Source: Natronosalvus hydrolyticus (GTDB lineage Archaea; Halobacteriota; Halobacteria; Halobacteriales; Natrialbaceae). From it: DNA of 64,000 nt. Both the position numbers and the translations under genes were made by a program. Of this stretch, positions 33,266 to 42,100 are shown in pieces. The stretch covers positions 62,001 to 126,000 of the forward strand of contig JAOPJZ010000004.1 in assembly GCA_025517525.1 (NCBI GenBank). Direction: 5' to 3'. Numbering within the stretch: position 1 is the first letter of the stretch; each line of letters begins with the position of its first letter. The notes beneath the pieces were generated by a model that worked only from the letters and a program-made list of their open reading frames with translations, did no database searches and was not told the DNA's origin.

Positions 33266-33844
33266 ATGGATTACAGTCAGATGGGGCTTTTTATTGGCAT
33301 CGCCCTGACGGTCGGGGCGGTCGTCCTTCATTTCACCCGGGGGACGCCCTGGCGTGCCAGCGAGGACATCTCGAAAGAGGTCCTCGAGCACCGCGCAAAG
33401 AGTGTGCCGGAAACCGACTTCCCCGAGCCGATGAACCGATCTATCGGTGGCGGCGGTGCCGTTGCGGCCGTCGGCGGCGCCGAAGGCGGTGCCGAACTCG
33501 AGGGCGGCGAAGCCGCCGAAGCCGAACCCGGACCGGGCGATATTCCCGAAGACGAGATCGAGTACTACGAAGTCGAGTTCGTCAAAGAAGGCGAGACCAT
33601 CGAAGTCGCAAACAACAAGCCGCTTCTCGACCAGGGCGAAGACCAGGGCTGGGACCTGCCGTATGCCTGCCGAGAGGGCAGTTGTGTCTCCTGTGCCGGG
33701 AAGGTTTCCGGTGACGCGAACGAACTCGTTGAACACGACAACCAGCAGATGCTCGACGAGAACGAGATGTCCGATGGGTACGTCCTGACCTGTGTCGCCT
33801 ATCCACGCGGCGAGTTCTCGATCGAGACGAACGAAGCGCCCTGA
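33266..33844 (+). CDS. Membrane-anchored 2Fe-2S plant-type ferredoxin
   Basis: A 192-aa protein: one N-terminal helix (MGLFIGIALTVGAVVLHF), a Gly/Ala/Glu-rich linker (residues about 57-95), then a plant-type ferredoxin domain with the cluster ligands in ACREGSCVSCAG and LTCVAYP. Soluble haloarchaeal ferredoxins lack the membrane helix and linker, so this copy probably passes electrons at the membrane to a partner not in the window. Confidence 0.9.
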   Translation: MDYSQMGLFIGIALTVGAVVLHFTRGTPWRASEDISKEVLEHRAKSVPETDFPEPMNRSIGGGGAVAAVGGAEGGAELEGGEAAEAEPGPGDIPEDEIEYYEVEFVKEGETIEVANNKPLLDQGEDQGWDLPYACREGSCVSCAGKVSGDANELVEHDNQQMLDENEMSDGYVLTCVAYPRGEFSIETNEAP

Positions 33845-34036
33845 CCGGACGGAACCACCTATCTCCACCGCCTCCGAGCTGTTTTCACGCTGTCGAGTCC
33901 GACAACCCATTCTAGCGCGCCCAGATCCACAGTATTCGAACTGTGCCGAATTGGTATGCTACGTATAGTAAAGAGTAGCTAAGGGATAGTGATTCGATAT
34001 CATAGTCGTAGTTTAAGTTCGAGACCAGGTCCCGGC

Positions 34037-35260
34037 TCAGGCGTCAGCCGCTGGCTCGGGTTCGGTCTCGAGCACCGCTTCGAACGCGTCGATGATGACG
34101 CGCTTTGTAACTGCGCCTCGAGTGGTCCAGTGCTGGGCGTAATCGAGCATGTCGTCGTAGATATCGGGTTTACAGCCTGCGGCCTTGGGATGGCCACCCC
34201 CGTTGACACGGCCAGCCACCTCGTGACAGCGCTGGAAGGCGTCAGTTCCCCGGATCGAGGCTGATCCAGCCGGTTTGACGATGACCGAGGCGTCAGCACC
34301 CTGTTCACGCATCGCTTCGGCCACCTCGTTCTGTGAACACCGGCCGTAGGTGATACCGACCGTATACTCGCCGATTTCGCGCAGTTCCGACCGCCCGATG
34401 GCCCGGTCGATGAGGGCCTGTTTCTCGACGCGGCGTTCGGTCAGGAAGTCCCCCACCCACTCAGGAAGGTCGACGCCGTACTCCCGAACGACCTCGACGT
34501 ATTCGGCCGGGTCCGTCCAGTAGGCGTAGTCGGCCAGGTCGTCACTGCGCGGGTCCTCGCGCAGCCAAAGGTCGTGATCGCGCGTGACGGCAGCCAGGGT
34601 TGCAAAGCGCTCGTCGAAGTCGTACTCGAGCGAGCGAAGGGCGACGTCGGCGGTACACTCCTCCTCGGAGTCGCCGACGACGAGGTCGACGCCGGCTTCT
34701 CGAACGGCGGCAGCAACGTCCTCGCCCCACTGGTGGTGGTCGTACCACGACACCGAGTCGGCGGTCTCGAGCAGGGCCTCGAGTTCCTCCTCGACGTACT
34801 CGTAGCGGTCGGGACAGAGGTCACAGACGTAACAGTCGATACCGGGACGGCCGTACTCGGCGACGTGTTCCAGGGATTCCTCGACGTCGTGTGGACTGGC
34901 GGGCAAAAGCGCCACCCGGTGTGGCGAAGGATCGATTTCGTCTATCGCCTCGAGCGGGTCGTCCGGTCCCGGTTCGTCGTCCGACTCGGCCTCGTCTTCG
35001 TCCGATTCCGTCTCGTCTGCATCGTCGGGTTCCGGCACGACCTGTACGTCGTCGTACGCTTCGCGAAGTAACGCGACACAGGCCAGGCCATCGGCGTCAG
35101 CGTCCGCGACGACGGCGACGTCAGCCCCCTCGAGGGCAGCCTGGGCGGCTTTGGCCTCGAGTTCGTCATCAACGTCGTCCGGGAGGAAGAATCCGGTCCC
35201 GGGAATCACGGATTTACGTGCGATCGGGAGATCGCGACTCGAAATGAGAGCGTCGTCCAT
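34037..35260 (-). CDS. DHH-family phosphoesterase (RecJ-like)
   Basis: A 407-aa protein. The DHH motifs are VVADADADGLACVALL (motif I with three Asp) and VSWYDHHQWGED (motif III). The C-terminal DHHA1 domain ends in RVNGGGHPKAAGCKP. An acidic insert sits near residues 75-110. The family degrades short RNA/DNA or cyclic dinucleotides. The archaeal RecJ-like branch also binds GINS or acts as an exonuclease. The ATG at 35260 is chosen from the start of similarity. Confidence 0.88.
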   Translation of the reverse strand: MDDALISSRDLPIARKSVIPGTGFFLPDDVDDELEAKAAQAALEGADVAVVADADADGLACVALLREAYDDVQVVPEPDDADETESDEDEAESDDEPGPDDPLEAIDEIDPSPHRVALLPASPHDVEESLEHVAEYGRPGIDCYVCDLCPDRYEYVEEELEALLETADSVSWYDHHQWGEDVAAAVREAGVDLVVGDSEEECTADVALRSLEYDFDERFATLAAVTRDHDLWLREDPRSDDLADYAYWTDPAEYVEVVREYGVDLPEWVGDFLTERRVEKQALIDRAIGRSELREIGEYTVGITYGRCSQNEVAEAMREQGADASVIVKPAGSASIRGTDAFQRCHEVAGRVNGGGHPKAAGCKPDIYDDMLDYAQHWTTRGAVTKRVIIDAFEAVLETEPEPAADA

Positions 35261-35355
35261 ACGGAGCCTGTGTGGCCCGGAAGGAAGAAAGCGCCGGTCG
35301 ACCGTCGCTACTGGTGTGGAACGGTCCCAGTGCAATACTGATTTCGCGCGGCGGT

Positions 35356-35829
35356 TTACCCGGTGACCGACGCTGCGTCGGCGCCCATTGCGTCATCGTC
35401 CGCGCTCGATTCGAGCTGACGAACCGTCAACACCGGAACCGGTGCCGTCCGGACGATCCGTTCGGCAACGCTCCCCAGCAGCAGGCGGTTCTCGCCGTGG
35501 CGACCGCGCGTACCGGTCACGATCAGATCAGCGTCGACGTCGCGTGCATAGCCACAGATTTCAGGGGCTGGTCGGCCCTCACGGACGGCCGTGGTAATGC
35601 CCTGGCCGGCCTGCTCGAGGATCTGTGAGAGGGCGCTTTCGGCGTGGGTCTCGAGGGCGGTGCGAAACTCGTCGCGAAGCTGTTCGGGCGAGGCGTCGAC
35701 TTCGCCTGCGTCGACGACGGAGACGGCGTGGACGTCCGCGCCGAACCGGCCAGCCAGATCGACGGCGACGGTGACCGCCCGCTTGACACTCTCAGACCCA
35801 TCGGTTGCGACGACGACCGTATCGAACAT
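35356..35829 (-). CDS. UspA-family universal stress protein with intact ATP motif
   Basis: A 157-aa protein: MFDTVVVATDGSESVKRAV opens the fold and VTGTRGRHGENRLLLGSVAE gives a complete GxxGx9GS nucleotide motif. The C-terminal 20 residues (Ser/Asp/Ala-rich) extend the fold. It is downstream of the DHH gene on the opposite side of a 95-bp gap, with its own promoter region toward 35.86 kb. Confidence 0.9.
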   Translation of the reverse strand: MFDTVVVATDGSESVKRAVTVAVDLAGRFGADVHAVSVVDAGEVDASPEQLRDEFRTALETHAESALSQILEQAGQGITTAVREGRPAPEICGYARDVDADLIVTGTRGRHGENRLLLGSVAERIVRTAPVPVLTVRQLESSADDDAMGADAASVTG

Positions 35830-35863
35830 AGGGTTCGATAGGCGGGGCCTCGTCAAAAAGACG

Positions 35864-35974
35864 ATGGATCAAGACGACGACAACGAACCGCCGCAGCCGG
35901 AAAGAGATTCGCTAGAGGTTCCTGAACGAACACTCCGAGAATACTATTGCGACGAATGCACACTATACATATAG
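35864..35974 (+). CDS. Possible 36-aa peptide
   Basis: ATG 35864 opens a 36-codon ORF (MDQDDDNEPPQP ... REYYCDECTLYI). The acidic start is typical of haloarchaeal coding, but the ORF ends inside the stem-loop at 35959-35978. It is as likely to be a truncated remnant as a real gene. Confidence 0.3.
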   Translation: MDQDDDNEPPQPERDSLEVPERTLREYYCDECTLYI

Positions 35975-35978
35975 TGTG
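35959..35978 (+). terminator. Stem-loop followed by T-run
   Basis: CACACTATA CA TATAGTGTG is a perfect 9-bp stem with a 2-nt spacer, followed by GATTTTT. This is an intrinsic-terminator-like structure, or a symmetric operator in the gap between divergent UspA genes. Confidence 0.5.
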
Positions 35979-36017
35979 GATTTTTCGGGGTCGTATATAG
36001 ATTGTCACTATCCTTAG

Positions 36018-36350
36018 GATCATCCTCGCTGAGTAACAGGTGAGGGGCATGTCAGAGGCACGGGTGCCGGCCCTCGTTCGCGGACGGACTCCACTCGAGC
36101 GAAACGCGTTTCGTGACCGTGGGTCCTGCTTTCCCGTCGGACCCCCAAGCGACGGGACGACACATGTTCGCGGACGAGACCGCAGTCCACCTATCACGTC
36201 ACACGGCTGCTGTCGCCCCACCGCCAGCGCCACACTCCATTGACACACCACCATTTGCGGCCCCAGGGGGACGTCCCTGACGCCGGCGCCCAAACCCCCT
36301 CTTTTCGTCTCGCTCCCCGAGCGTGCCACCCATGGCGGAAAGCCTTTATG
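36018..36350 (+). ncRNA. Candidate structured RNA (unassigned)
   Basis: Inferred only. The TATA-like box near 35992 and nested, mutually exclusive stems (GGGTCC...GGACCC and CCCGTCG...CGACGGG in the 36120-36160 interval) suggest a folded transcript. I could not match it to SRP RNA, RNase P RNA or a tRNA. Boundaries are approximate and the strand is a guess from the promoter. Confidence 0.25.
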
Positions 36351-36374
36351 CCAAATCGCCACCCAACTGCGAGC

Positions 36375-36833
36375 ATGGACGTTAGTGAGTCGTTTCAGGT
36401 TGACACCGTTCTCGCCCCGGTCGACGGTAGCGAGGAATCAGAGACCGCCGTCGAATACGCCGTCGCCATCGCTGACCGCTACGACGCGTCTGTGCACGTC
36501 CTGTTCGTCCTCGGACGGGAGGTCGTCCAGGGCATGGATTCGGGCGTCGTCCCGGTAGACGACGTCGCCGAGAACACGCAGGGCTTTCTCGAAGAACTCG
36601 CTGGCGTCGCCGAGGCCTACGACGTCGAGGTATCAATGTCGACCGCGCATGGATTTTCACCGTCGATCAAAACTCGCCATCCGGGGAGCGTCGTCCTCGA
36701 TTCGGCCGATAGCGTCGACGCTGATTTCATCGTGCTCCCCCGTGAATCGGTCGCAGAGGCCCCCACCGAAGTACTCGAGAAAGCCGCCGAGTACGTGCTC
36801 TCGTATGCGAGTCAACCGGTGTTATCAGTATGA
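36375..36833 (+). CDS. UspA-family protein lacking the nucleotide motif
   Basis: A 152-aa UspA-fold protein: VDTVLAPVDGSEESETAVEYAVAIADRYDASVH gives strand 1 and helix 1 (split over the run). The C-terminal region IVLPRESVAEAPTEVLEKAAEYVL replaces the GxxGx9G loop completely, so it should not bind ATP in the usual way. The ATG at 36375 is preferred over an in-frame ATG at 36240. Confidence 0.85.
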   Translation: MDVSESFQVDTVLAPVDGSEESETAVEYAVAIADRYDASVHVLFVLGREVVQGMDSGVVPVDDVAENTQGFLEELAGVAEAYDVEVSMSTAHGFSPSIKTRHPGSVVLDSADSVDADFIVLPRESVAEAPTEVLEKAAEYVLSYASQPVLSV

Positions 36834-36934
36834 CATCCTCTCCGGCGTGAACGCCAGGGTTGTGCCGGCCAGCGACCGACCACGCGTAACGACGTGGCGA
36901 AATACTGACGATACCCGCCGAGAAAACACGTTCT

Positions 36935-37207
36935 ATGCCCTCGATTCGAAACCTGCTCTCGTCGCTGTTGGTCATCGTCATCGGGATCGTCGCCATGGTC
37001 GTGTTGGCCACCGTCGCCTTTTTTGTAACCATCTTCGTCGTCTCCACGGGTTCGAGTCTCGCCGGCTACGATCCGACCGCCGATTTCGTCGTCCTCTCGT
37101 CGGCGCTCATCGTCGTCGCCGTCATCCTGACCGGGGGATTCACCCCGCGACTCTCGGGCTCTGAACCGTCCGAGGACGAGCCCCTCGACGACCGCACGTA
37201 TCGGTGA
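36935..37207 (+). CDS. Two-helix membrane protein
   Basis: A 90-aa protein with helices LLSSLLVIVIGIVAMVVLAT plus FVVLSSALIVVAVILTGG, and an acidic C-terminal tail. No family recognised. Its gene follows the UspA-like gene after about 100 bp on the same strand. Confidence 0.65.
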   Translation: MPSIRNLLSSLLVIVIGIVAMVVLATVAFFVTIFVVSTGSSLAGYDPTADFVVLSSALIVVAVILTGGFTPRLSGSEPSEDEPLDDRTYR

Positions 37208-37279
37208 TCGAGCGGCCATCAGTGATTCTGGTTGTGATTTGCTCGAGCGAAGAGCCGTTACTCGAGACGAGACGCCCAT

Positions 37280-37288
37280 CTTAATATC
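37280..37288 (+). promoter_or_regulatory. TATA box deciding the start at 37310
   Basis: CTTAATATC is centred about 26 nt before ATG 37310, favouring it over the in-frame GTG at 37304. Confidence 0.5.
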
Positions 37289-37309
37289 GGGAGCCCCCAA
37301 TCGGTGGGC

Positions 37310-37624
37310 ATGCTCGGTATCATCTTCTTGCTGGTACTCGCCGGGGTTGCACTCGCCGGTGCCTGGCGCTTCGACGGACGATACGAACGGCGCAGTTCCC
37401 TCGTCGTGTTCGCGCTGGCGATGTACCTCCTCGTCCTCGAAGGTGTGCCCATAGTGCGAACCCCCATCTCAGACGTGTTCGTCCCGATGGGGTTTTTGCT
37501 GGCGTTGTTCTACTACGCCCTTCTCGACGCCACGGCGCCCGAAAGACACGGATTCGTTCGCGTCGTCTTCGCGGGCGCGAGCCTGCTCTGGATGGTGTAT
37601 CTGTTGTTCGTCGTCATCGGGTAA
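37310..37624 (+). CDS. Three- to four-helix membrane protein
   Basis: A 104-aa hydrophobic protein: helices near LGIIFLLVLAGVALAGAW, SLVVFALAMYLLVLEG, VPMGFLLALFYYALLD and VFAGASLLWMVYLLFVVIG. Unknown family. It converges with the MFS gene after 23 bp. Confidence 0.7.
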   Translation: MLGIIFLLVLAGVALAGAWRFDGRYERRSSLVVFALAMYLLVLEGVPIVRTPISDVFVPMGFLLALFYYALLDATAPERHGFVRVVFAGASLLWMVYLLFVVIG

Positions 37625-37647
37625 AAATCGCCTCGAGCGGGAATCGA

Positions 37648-39045
37648 TCACCGATAGGCTTCGAACTCTTTGCCAAAGAGCAGGAAGTAGCCGGTGCCGA
37701 CGAGACCGATAGCCGTCGCGATGGTGAACGCCACTACGGGGTCGCCCGTGATGAGCGTCTCGCCGGTGAGTGGGTTTGAAACTCCCTCCCACAGGATACC
37801 CCCGAGTGCGGCACTCGGAATGACGAGCAGGTTGCGCACGAGATAGTACGAGCCAGTGACGCGGCCGCCAGCACCCATCTCCGCCGGACCGACGATCAAC
37901 GCCTTGTGCGCGGGAAGCCCGGCAAACCGAAGCCCAGAGAACGCAAACAGGAGGGCGAGTACACCCGCGGCCCCGAACGGACCGACACCACCATCGGGGA
38001 CCGAGATGAGCATAATCGGAAACACGGCATAGACGAGAAAGCCGAGCCCGACAATCGGCTTCAATCCGACCCGTTCAGCGAGTTTCGCGGCCGGAATCAT
38101 CACGAGCAGGGCAATGGCCATCTCGAGCCCCAGCAGCAAGCCGAAAAACGCAGGCGGGGAGAGTGTGTCACCCACGAGTGGCACCGACGTCGGCAACGAG
38201 AGCCCGACCACGAGAAAGTCGGTCACGACGAGCACGAAGAAGATGTAGACCATGCCGTTGGCAAATCGGACAAGGGTATCGCCGACGAGCAACGGGCGCA
38301 GTGGTTCGGGAAGCGAGCGGAGGTCGGATTTGAGCTGATCGATTCCCTCGAACCCCTTGCCGAAGGAGTCTTCAGTCGAGTCGTACAGTCGATGTTGGAC
38401 GAGCGTGCCAAACAGGCCGAAGACGATGGCAACGAGGAGAATCAGCTGGAAGGCAAGCACAACGTCATCAGCAGCCCCCGTGAACGGGGCGAAGATGGCA
38501 GCCGCAATGAGAGGTCCGATCAGGAACGCCGTCCGGCGGAAGCTCTCGGTGCTCGCAAAGCCGGCCGCCAATCGTGACGGCGGAACCGACTGTTTGACGA
38601 TGGCGTAGGTGGCTCCGAGGCCGAACGATTTCCACGCCTGGGCGAACACCAGGCCGACGAAAATTGCCACTATTGAGAGTTCGACGGGGCCGACGGCGAC
38701 GCCGGCCAGCAAGGGAGCCCCGAGCCAGATACCGAAGCCAACCGTCGCGAGCAAGCCGAAGGCCGTCAACGCATAGCGCGAACCGATCCGGTCGGAGATA
38801 GCTCCACCCGGATACGGATACACCGCACTGATCACGTTCCCGAAGGTGCCAAAGAGACCGACGGCGATTCCCGTCGCACCCAGTGCGACCATGTACTCGG
38901 CCATGTAGCGATTGGTCATCTGAAAGCCGAGACTGAACGCGAACATCGCCAGCGAAAGGACGATCACGTCACGCTCGAGGGCGAAAAACTGTCGCCAGGC
39001 GTCGAACGGATCGACATCCTCGGTCATCTCTTCCTCGAGTGACAT
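37648..39045 (-). CDS. Major facilitator superfamily transporter
   Basis: A 465-aa protein with twelve hydrophobic segments. VALGATGIAVGLFGTFGNVISAVYPYPGGAISDRIGSRYAL (in parts: GGAISDRIGSR) holds the MFS loop 2-3 motif. The second half contains AKLAERVGLKPIVGLGFL, the matching inter-domain motif. The substrate cannot be told. The ATG at 39045 starts an ordinary MFS N-terminus (SLEEEMTED), and upstream codons to 39303 overlap the divergent hydrolase gene. Confidence 0.9.
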   Translation of the reverse strand: MSLEEEMTEDVDPFDAWRQFFALERDVIVLSLAMFAFSLGFQMTNRYMAEYMVALGATGIAVGLFGTFGNVISAVYPYPGGAISDRIGSRYALTAFGLLATVGFGIWLGAPLLAGVAVGPVELSIVAIFVGLVFAQAWKSFGLGATYAIVKQSVPPSRLAAGFASTESFRRTAFLIGPLIAAAIFAPFTGAADDVVLAFQLILLVAIVFGLFGTLVQHRLYDSTEDSFGKGFEGIDQLKSDLRSLPEPLRPLLVGDTLVRFANGMVYIFFVLVVTDFLVVGLSLPTSVPLVGDTLSPPAFFGLLLGLEMAIALLVMIPAAKLAERVGLKPIVGLGFLVYAVFPIMLISVPDGGVGPFGAAGVLALLFAFSGLRFAGLPAHKALIVGPAEMGAGGRVTGSYYLVRNLLVIPSAALGGILWEGVSNPLTGETLITGDPVVAFTIATAIGLVGTGYFLLFGKEFEAYR

Positions 39046-39187
39046 ACACTCACGAGACCAGTGAACGCACAAGAGTGTTTCCGTCGGCGAAGAGCCACAG
39101 CCGCTTCCGTCGGGAAAGCGCCACCCACACCCGCCAGCACGTCGAAAAATCGAACCAGTAAAGGCGAGGGCCCCCGTCGTCGATGAC

Positions 39188-40153
39188 ATGACGACGACGC
39201 TCGGGACGGCAAGTGCCTCACCCGGCGAGATGGACACGGGCCGACTCGAGATCGGCGAAACACGAGATGGGAGCCCCTTCAGCCTTCCAGTTGCGGTGAT
39301 CAACGGATCACAGTCGGGAAAAACGCTCTACATACAGGCGGTCAGTGACGGCGACGAACTCAATGGCGTCGGCGTGCTCAACCGCGTCGTTCCCCAGATC
39401 GACCCTGGCACGCTGTCGGGCACGATTCTCATCGTTGGGATCGTCAACTACCACGCTTTCCAGGTGGCCGAGCACCGAAATCCGATCGACGACACGAAGA
39501 TGAACCGGGCCTACCCCGGCAAAGAGTCGGGTACCTCGAGCGAGCGAATCGCCCACACCACCTTCCAGGCGGCGACCCGTGCGGACCTGATTCTCGACCT
39601 CCACCAGGGGTCGACCAGCCGTATGATCGACGAAGTGCGCGTTCGCTGTGGCCGTCGCCACCGTGTCCACGACGAATGTCTCGAACTCGCGAAAGTCTTC
39701 GGCGTCGAGTGTGGCCACGTCCTCGACCAGAAAGGCCCCGACGGGCAGCTCGCTCGAGCCGCACCGGACGAGGGGATTCCGACCATCGACCCCGAGCTCG
39801 GCGGCTGTGTCGGCTGGGACGAGACCAGTATCGAGAAAGGCGTCGCCGGCGTGTTGAACGTGTTACGCTACTACGACTTTCTCGAGGACGACGGCGCTAC
39901 AGTCCGACAGACGCGCGCCTCCGGCTTCGAACAGCACGGCTCGCCGTGTGGCGGTCTCGTCCGCTTTCACCACGAACTGGGCGACCGCGTGGCCGCTGGC
40001 GACGTCCTCTTCGACGTGACGACCCCCTTCGGCGAACGGAAAGCACAGGTGACCGCCGACGCCGACGGAATTTTCTGGCGGACCCGACGCCTCCCACAGG
40101 TCGCGACCGGCGAGTACGTCTGTTCGATTGGTACCGACATCGACACCTACTAG
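39188..40153 (+). CDS. Succinylglutamate desuccinylase/aspartoacylase-like zinc hydrolase
   Basis: A 321-aa AstE/AspA-fold (M14-like) protein. The third metal ligand His is seen in LDLHQGSTSRM, and ELGGCVGWDETSIEKGVAGVLNV fits the domain end, followed by a barrel-sandwich C-terminus (GGLVRFHHELGDRVAAGDVLF). The first motif reads QAVSDGDELNG where relatives have GxHGxE, so Asp replaces the first His. The substrate is probably an N-acyl amino acid or a similar amide. Confidence 0.85.
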   Translation: MTTTLGTASASPGEMDTGRLEIGETRDGSPFSLPVAVINGSQSGKTLYIQAVSDGDELNGVGVLNRVVPQIDPGTLSGTILIVGIVNYHAFQVAEHRNPIDDTKMNRAYPGKESGTSSERIAHTTFQAATRADLILDLHQGSTSRMIDEVRVRCGRRHRVHDECLELAKVFGVECGHVLDQKGPDGQLARAAPDEGIPTIDPELGGCVGWDETSIEKGVAGVLNVLRYYDFLEDDGATVRQTRASGFEQHGSPCGGLVRFHHELGDRVAAGDVLFDVTTPFGERKAQVTADADGIFWRTRRLPQVATGEYVCSIGTDIDTY

Positions 40154-40339
40154 CGATTGGGGCTAGCGCTCATCTCGAATCCTGACGACCACCCTCGAGC
40201 CCTGGTGACCCAATGGCCATAAATACAAGTAGGGTGGGGACCGAACGAAGGGACCAGCGACGTATGCGACCCTGTCGTCTCCCATCCCAACATCGAAACC
40301 GAACGCCGCGAGGGCGACCGGACGTCCTCGAGACGAACT

Positions 40340-40348
40340 GAGTATATC
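40340..40348 (+). promoter_or_regulatory. TATA box of the threonine synthase-like gene
   Basis: GAGTATATC is centred about 22 nt before ATG 40366. Confidence 0.5.
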
Positions 40349-40365
40349 ACCTATTCCCCCAACGT

Positions 40366-41466
40366 ATGCCAACCTCACTCATCTGCCCCGACTGTGACGC
40401 CGAGTATGCTGCCGGCCCGGACGAACCCTGGCGCTGTACCTGTGGCCACGCCCTCGAGTTCGCCGCCGAACCACATCCAAACGGCAATCCGCTCCCGCTC
40501 TCGCAACTGAACACCACCGAAGGCCTGTGGACGTTCTTCGAGTTTCTCCCCATCGAGAAACACGTCTCCTTCCACGAGGGGTTCACCCCGCTCGTCGACG
40601 CCCCCGAGTGGGACGCCCAGTTCAAACTCGAGTACGTATTCCCGACCGGCTCGTTCAAAGACCGTGGCGCGACGACGACGCTCTCTCGAGCCGTCGAACT
40701 CGGCGTCGAGAAGGTGATCGAAGACTCCTCGGGCAACGCCGGCGCGGCCATCGCCACTTACGCGGCCCGAGCGGGAATCGAGGCGGACATCTACGTGCCG
40801 GCGGACGTCAAGCAGTCGAAACTGATGGCCATCCAGCGCGTCGGGGCACGACCCGTTCGGGTCGAGGGAACCCGCGAAGACGTCACAGCGGCCTGTCTCG
40901 ATGCCGTCGAAGGCGGCGAGGGGTGGTACGCTTCACACGCCTGGAACCCTGCCTTTTTCGCAGGGACGATGACCTTTGCGTTCGAGGTAGCCGCCCAACG
41001 AGGCTGGACCGTCCCGGACGCCGTCGTCTTGCCACTCGGCCACGGAACGCTCTTCCTGGGTGCCTACCGCGGATTCAAACGCCTCAACGATGCGGGAATC
41101 GTCGACGGCATGCCCCGTCTGCTCGGCGCACAGGCTGCCGGCTACGCACCAATCGTGAGCGCGCTCGGCGGAAAGGCTTCGAACGACGAGGGCCCGAACG
41201 ATATCGCTGACGGGATTCAGATCGCCGAGCCCGCCCGCGGAACCCAGATTCTCGAGGCCATCGAAGCGACCGACGGCGACGCGATCGCACTGGGTAGCGA
41301 CCCGGTCGAGACGGCCCTCGACCGACTCCACCTGAACGGGTTTTACGTCGAACCGACCTGTGCCGTCGCGCCCGCAGCCCTGCGCCGTTACCGCGAGGAG
41401 GGCGTGCTCGATCCGACGGACGACGTCGTCGTCCCGCTGACCGGCAGCGGGCTGAAAACGATGTGA
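40366..41466 (+). CDS. Threonine synthase-like PLP enzyme
   Basis: A 366-aa fold-type II PLP enzyme. An N-terminal zinc ribbon (ICPDCDAEY ... WRCTCGHAL) is typical of archaeal threonine synthase. The PLP Lys is in TGSFKDRGATTTL, the phosphate/substrate loop in EDSSGNAGAAIATYAA and the glycine-rich loop in PLTGSGLKTM. Threonine synthase from O-phosphohomoserine is the likely reaction, but cysteate synthase and other relatives share this pattern. Confidence 0.85.
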   Translation: MPTSLICPDCDAEYAAGPDEPWRCTCGHALEFAAEPHPNGNPLPLSQLNTTEGLWTFFEFLPIEKHVSFHEGFTPLVDAPEWDAQFKLEYVFPTGSFKDRGATTTLSRAVELGVEKVIEDSSGNAGAAIATYAARAGIEADIYVPADVKQSKLMAIQRVGARPVRVEGTREDVTAACLDAVEGGEGWYASHAWNPAFFAGTMTFAFEVAAQRGWTVPDAVVLPLGHGTLFLGAYRGFKRLNDAGIVDGMPRLLGAQAAGYAPIVSALGGKASNDEGPNDIADGIQIAEPARGTQILEAIEATDGDAIALGSDPVETALDRLHLNGFYVEPTCAVAPAALRRYREEGVLDPTDDVVVPLTGSGLKTM

Positions 41467-41581
41467 CCGGGCTCGAGACAGCGATACCACCGACAAAAAT
41501 CCGAGCTCGAGACAGCGATACCCAAAAATCCAGTCTCGAGACACGATACGATTTTGAGGGTGGCCCGTGAGTATCCACCTG

Positions 41582-41797
41582 ATGACTGCCACTGAGGACG
41601 AAGCGCGAGTACCAGTCGAATGCGAGGCGTGTGGCACCCGGACGAGGGTCGCGCTGTCCGAACTCGCCGATTCTATCGAACGCCACAACGAAACGGTACA
41701 CGACGGCGAGCAGATCGCACAGGTAGACCCCGACCTGAAAGCACAGCTTGCAGACCTGGTCGTCGAAGATATGGGTCTGCTCGAGGAGGATGGCTGA
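41582..41797 (+). CDS. Small haloarchaeal protein with one CxxC
   Basis: A 71-aa acidic protein with VECEACGTRTRV, a half zinc-knuckle, then a helical region (LADSIERHNETVHDGEQIA) and DLVVEDMGLLEEDG. The ATG at 41582 is used, with a GTG at 41567 possible. No known function. Confidence 0.65.
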   Translation: MTATEDEARVPVECEACGTRTRVALSELADSIERHNETVHDGEQIAQVDPDLKAQLADLVVEDMGLLEEDG

Positions 41798-41901
41798 GCC
41801 GGAAGAGAACGAAATCGAGCCAAAACAGTCAGGGCCACGGTTGCGTGGCTCGGTGCCGCTGAACTGGCGAGTCGGGCTCTCTTATGTCCGGAGTGGGTAC
41901 A

Positions 41902-42099
41902 TTACTCGTCGTCGTCCCGCTCGAGCGAGCGGACAGGGGTTCGAGTGGAGCCACACTCGATCCCGACGGTGTGACAGAGCGTCGCCTCGAGTGTCGGTCT
42001 GACATCCTCGACGACGGCTCGGGCGGCTGGTGAGAGCGCCGACACGTCGGTCGGATGCGAGCAAGACGTCGTCTGCGTGAAGAGACAATGAGGGTGCAT
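41902..42099 (-). CDS. 65-aa protein cotranscribed with the MATE gene
   Basis: ATG 42099 lies one base after the MATE stop codon and opens a 65-codon frame (MHPHCLFTQTTSCSHP ... SLERDDDE). The acidic end, the ALSPAARAVVEDVRPTLEA helix and the codon use look like a real haloarchaeal gene. It has four Cys and three His but no classic zinc motif. Possibly an accessory protein of the exporter. Confidence 0.55.
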   Translation of the reverse strand: MHPHCLFTQTTSCSHPTDVSALSPAARAVVEDVRPTLEATLCHTVGIECGSTRTPVRSLERDDDE

Positions 42100-42100
42100 T

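Larger units (their letters stand above)
35830..36374. other. 545-bp gap between divergent UspA genes, structured
   Basis: Apart from the possible 36-aa ORF and stem-loop there is no gene. From about 36010 to 36350 the sequence is GC-rich with many overlapping inverted repeats: GGGTCC/GGACCC, CGACGGG/CCCGTCG and GAAACGCGTTTC. A TATA-like GTATATAG near 35992 would place a transcript start near 36018. Candidate for a structured RNA. Confidence 0.4.

Noticed and set aside
35980..36374. SRP RNA or RNase P RNA in the structured gap
   Set aside because: The conserved SRP helix 8 sequence (GGAAG...AGCA) and the RNase P core motifs (GAGGAAAGTCC, ACAGAA) were not seen on either strand.
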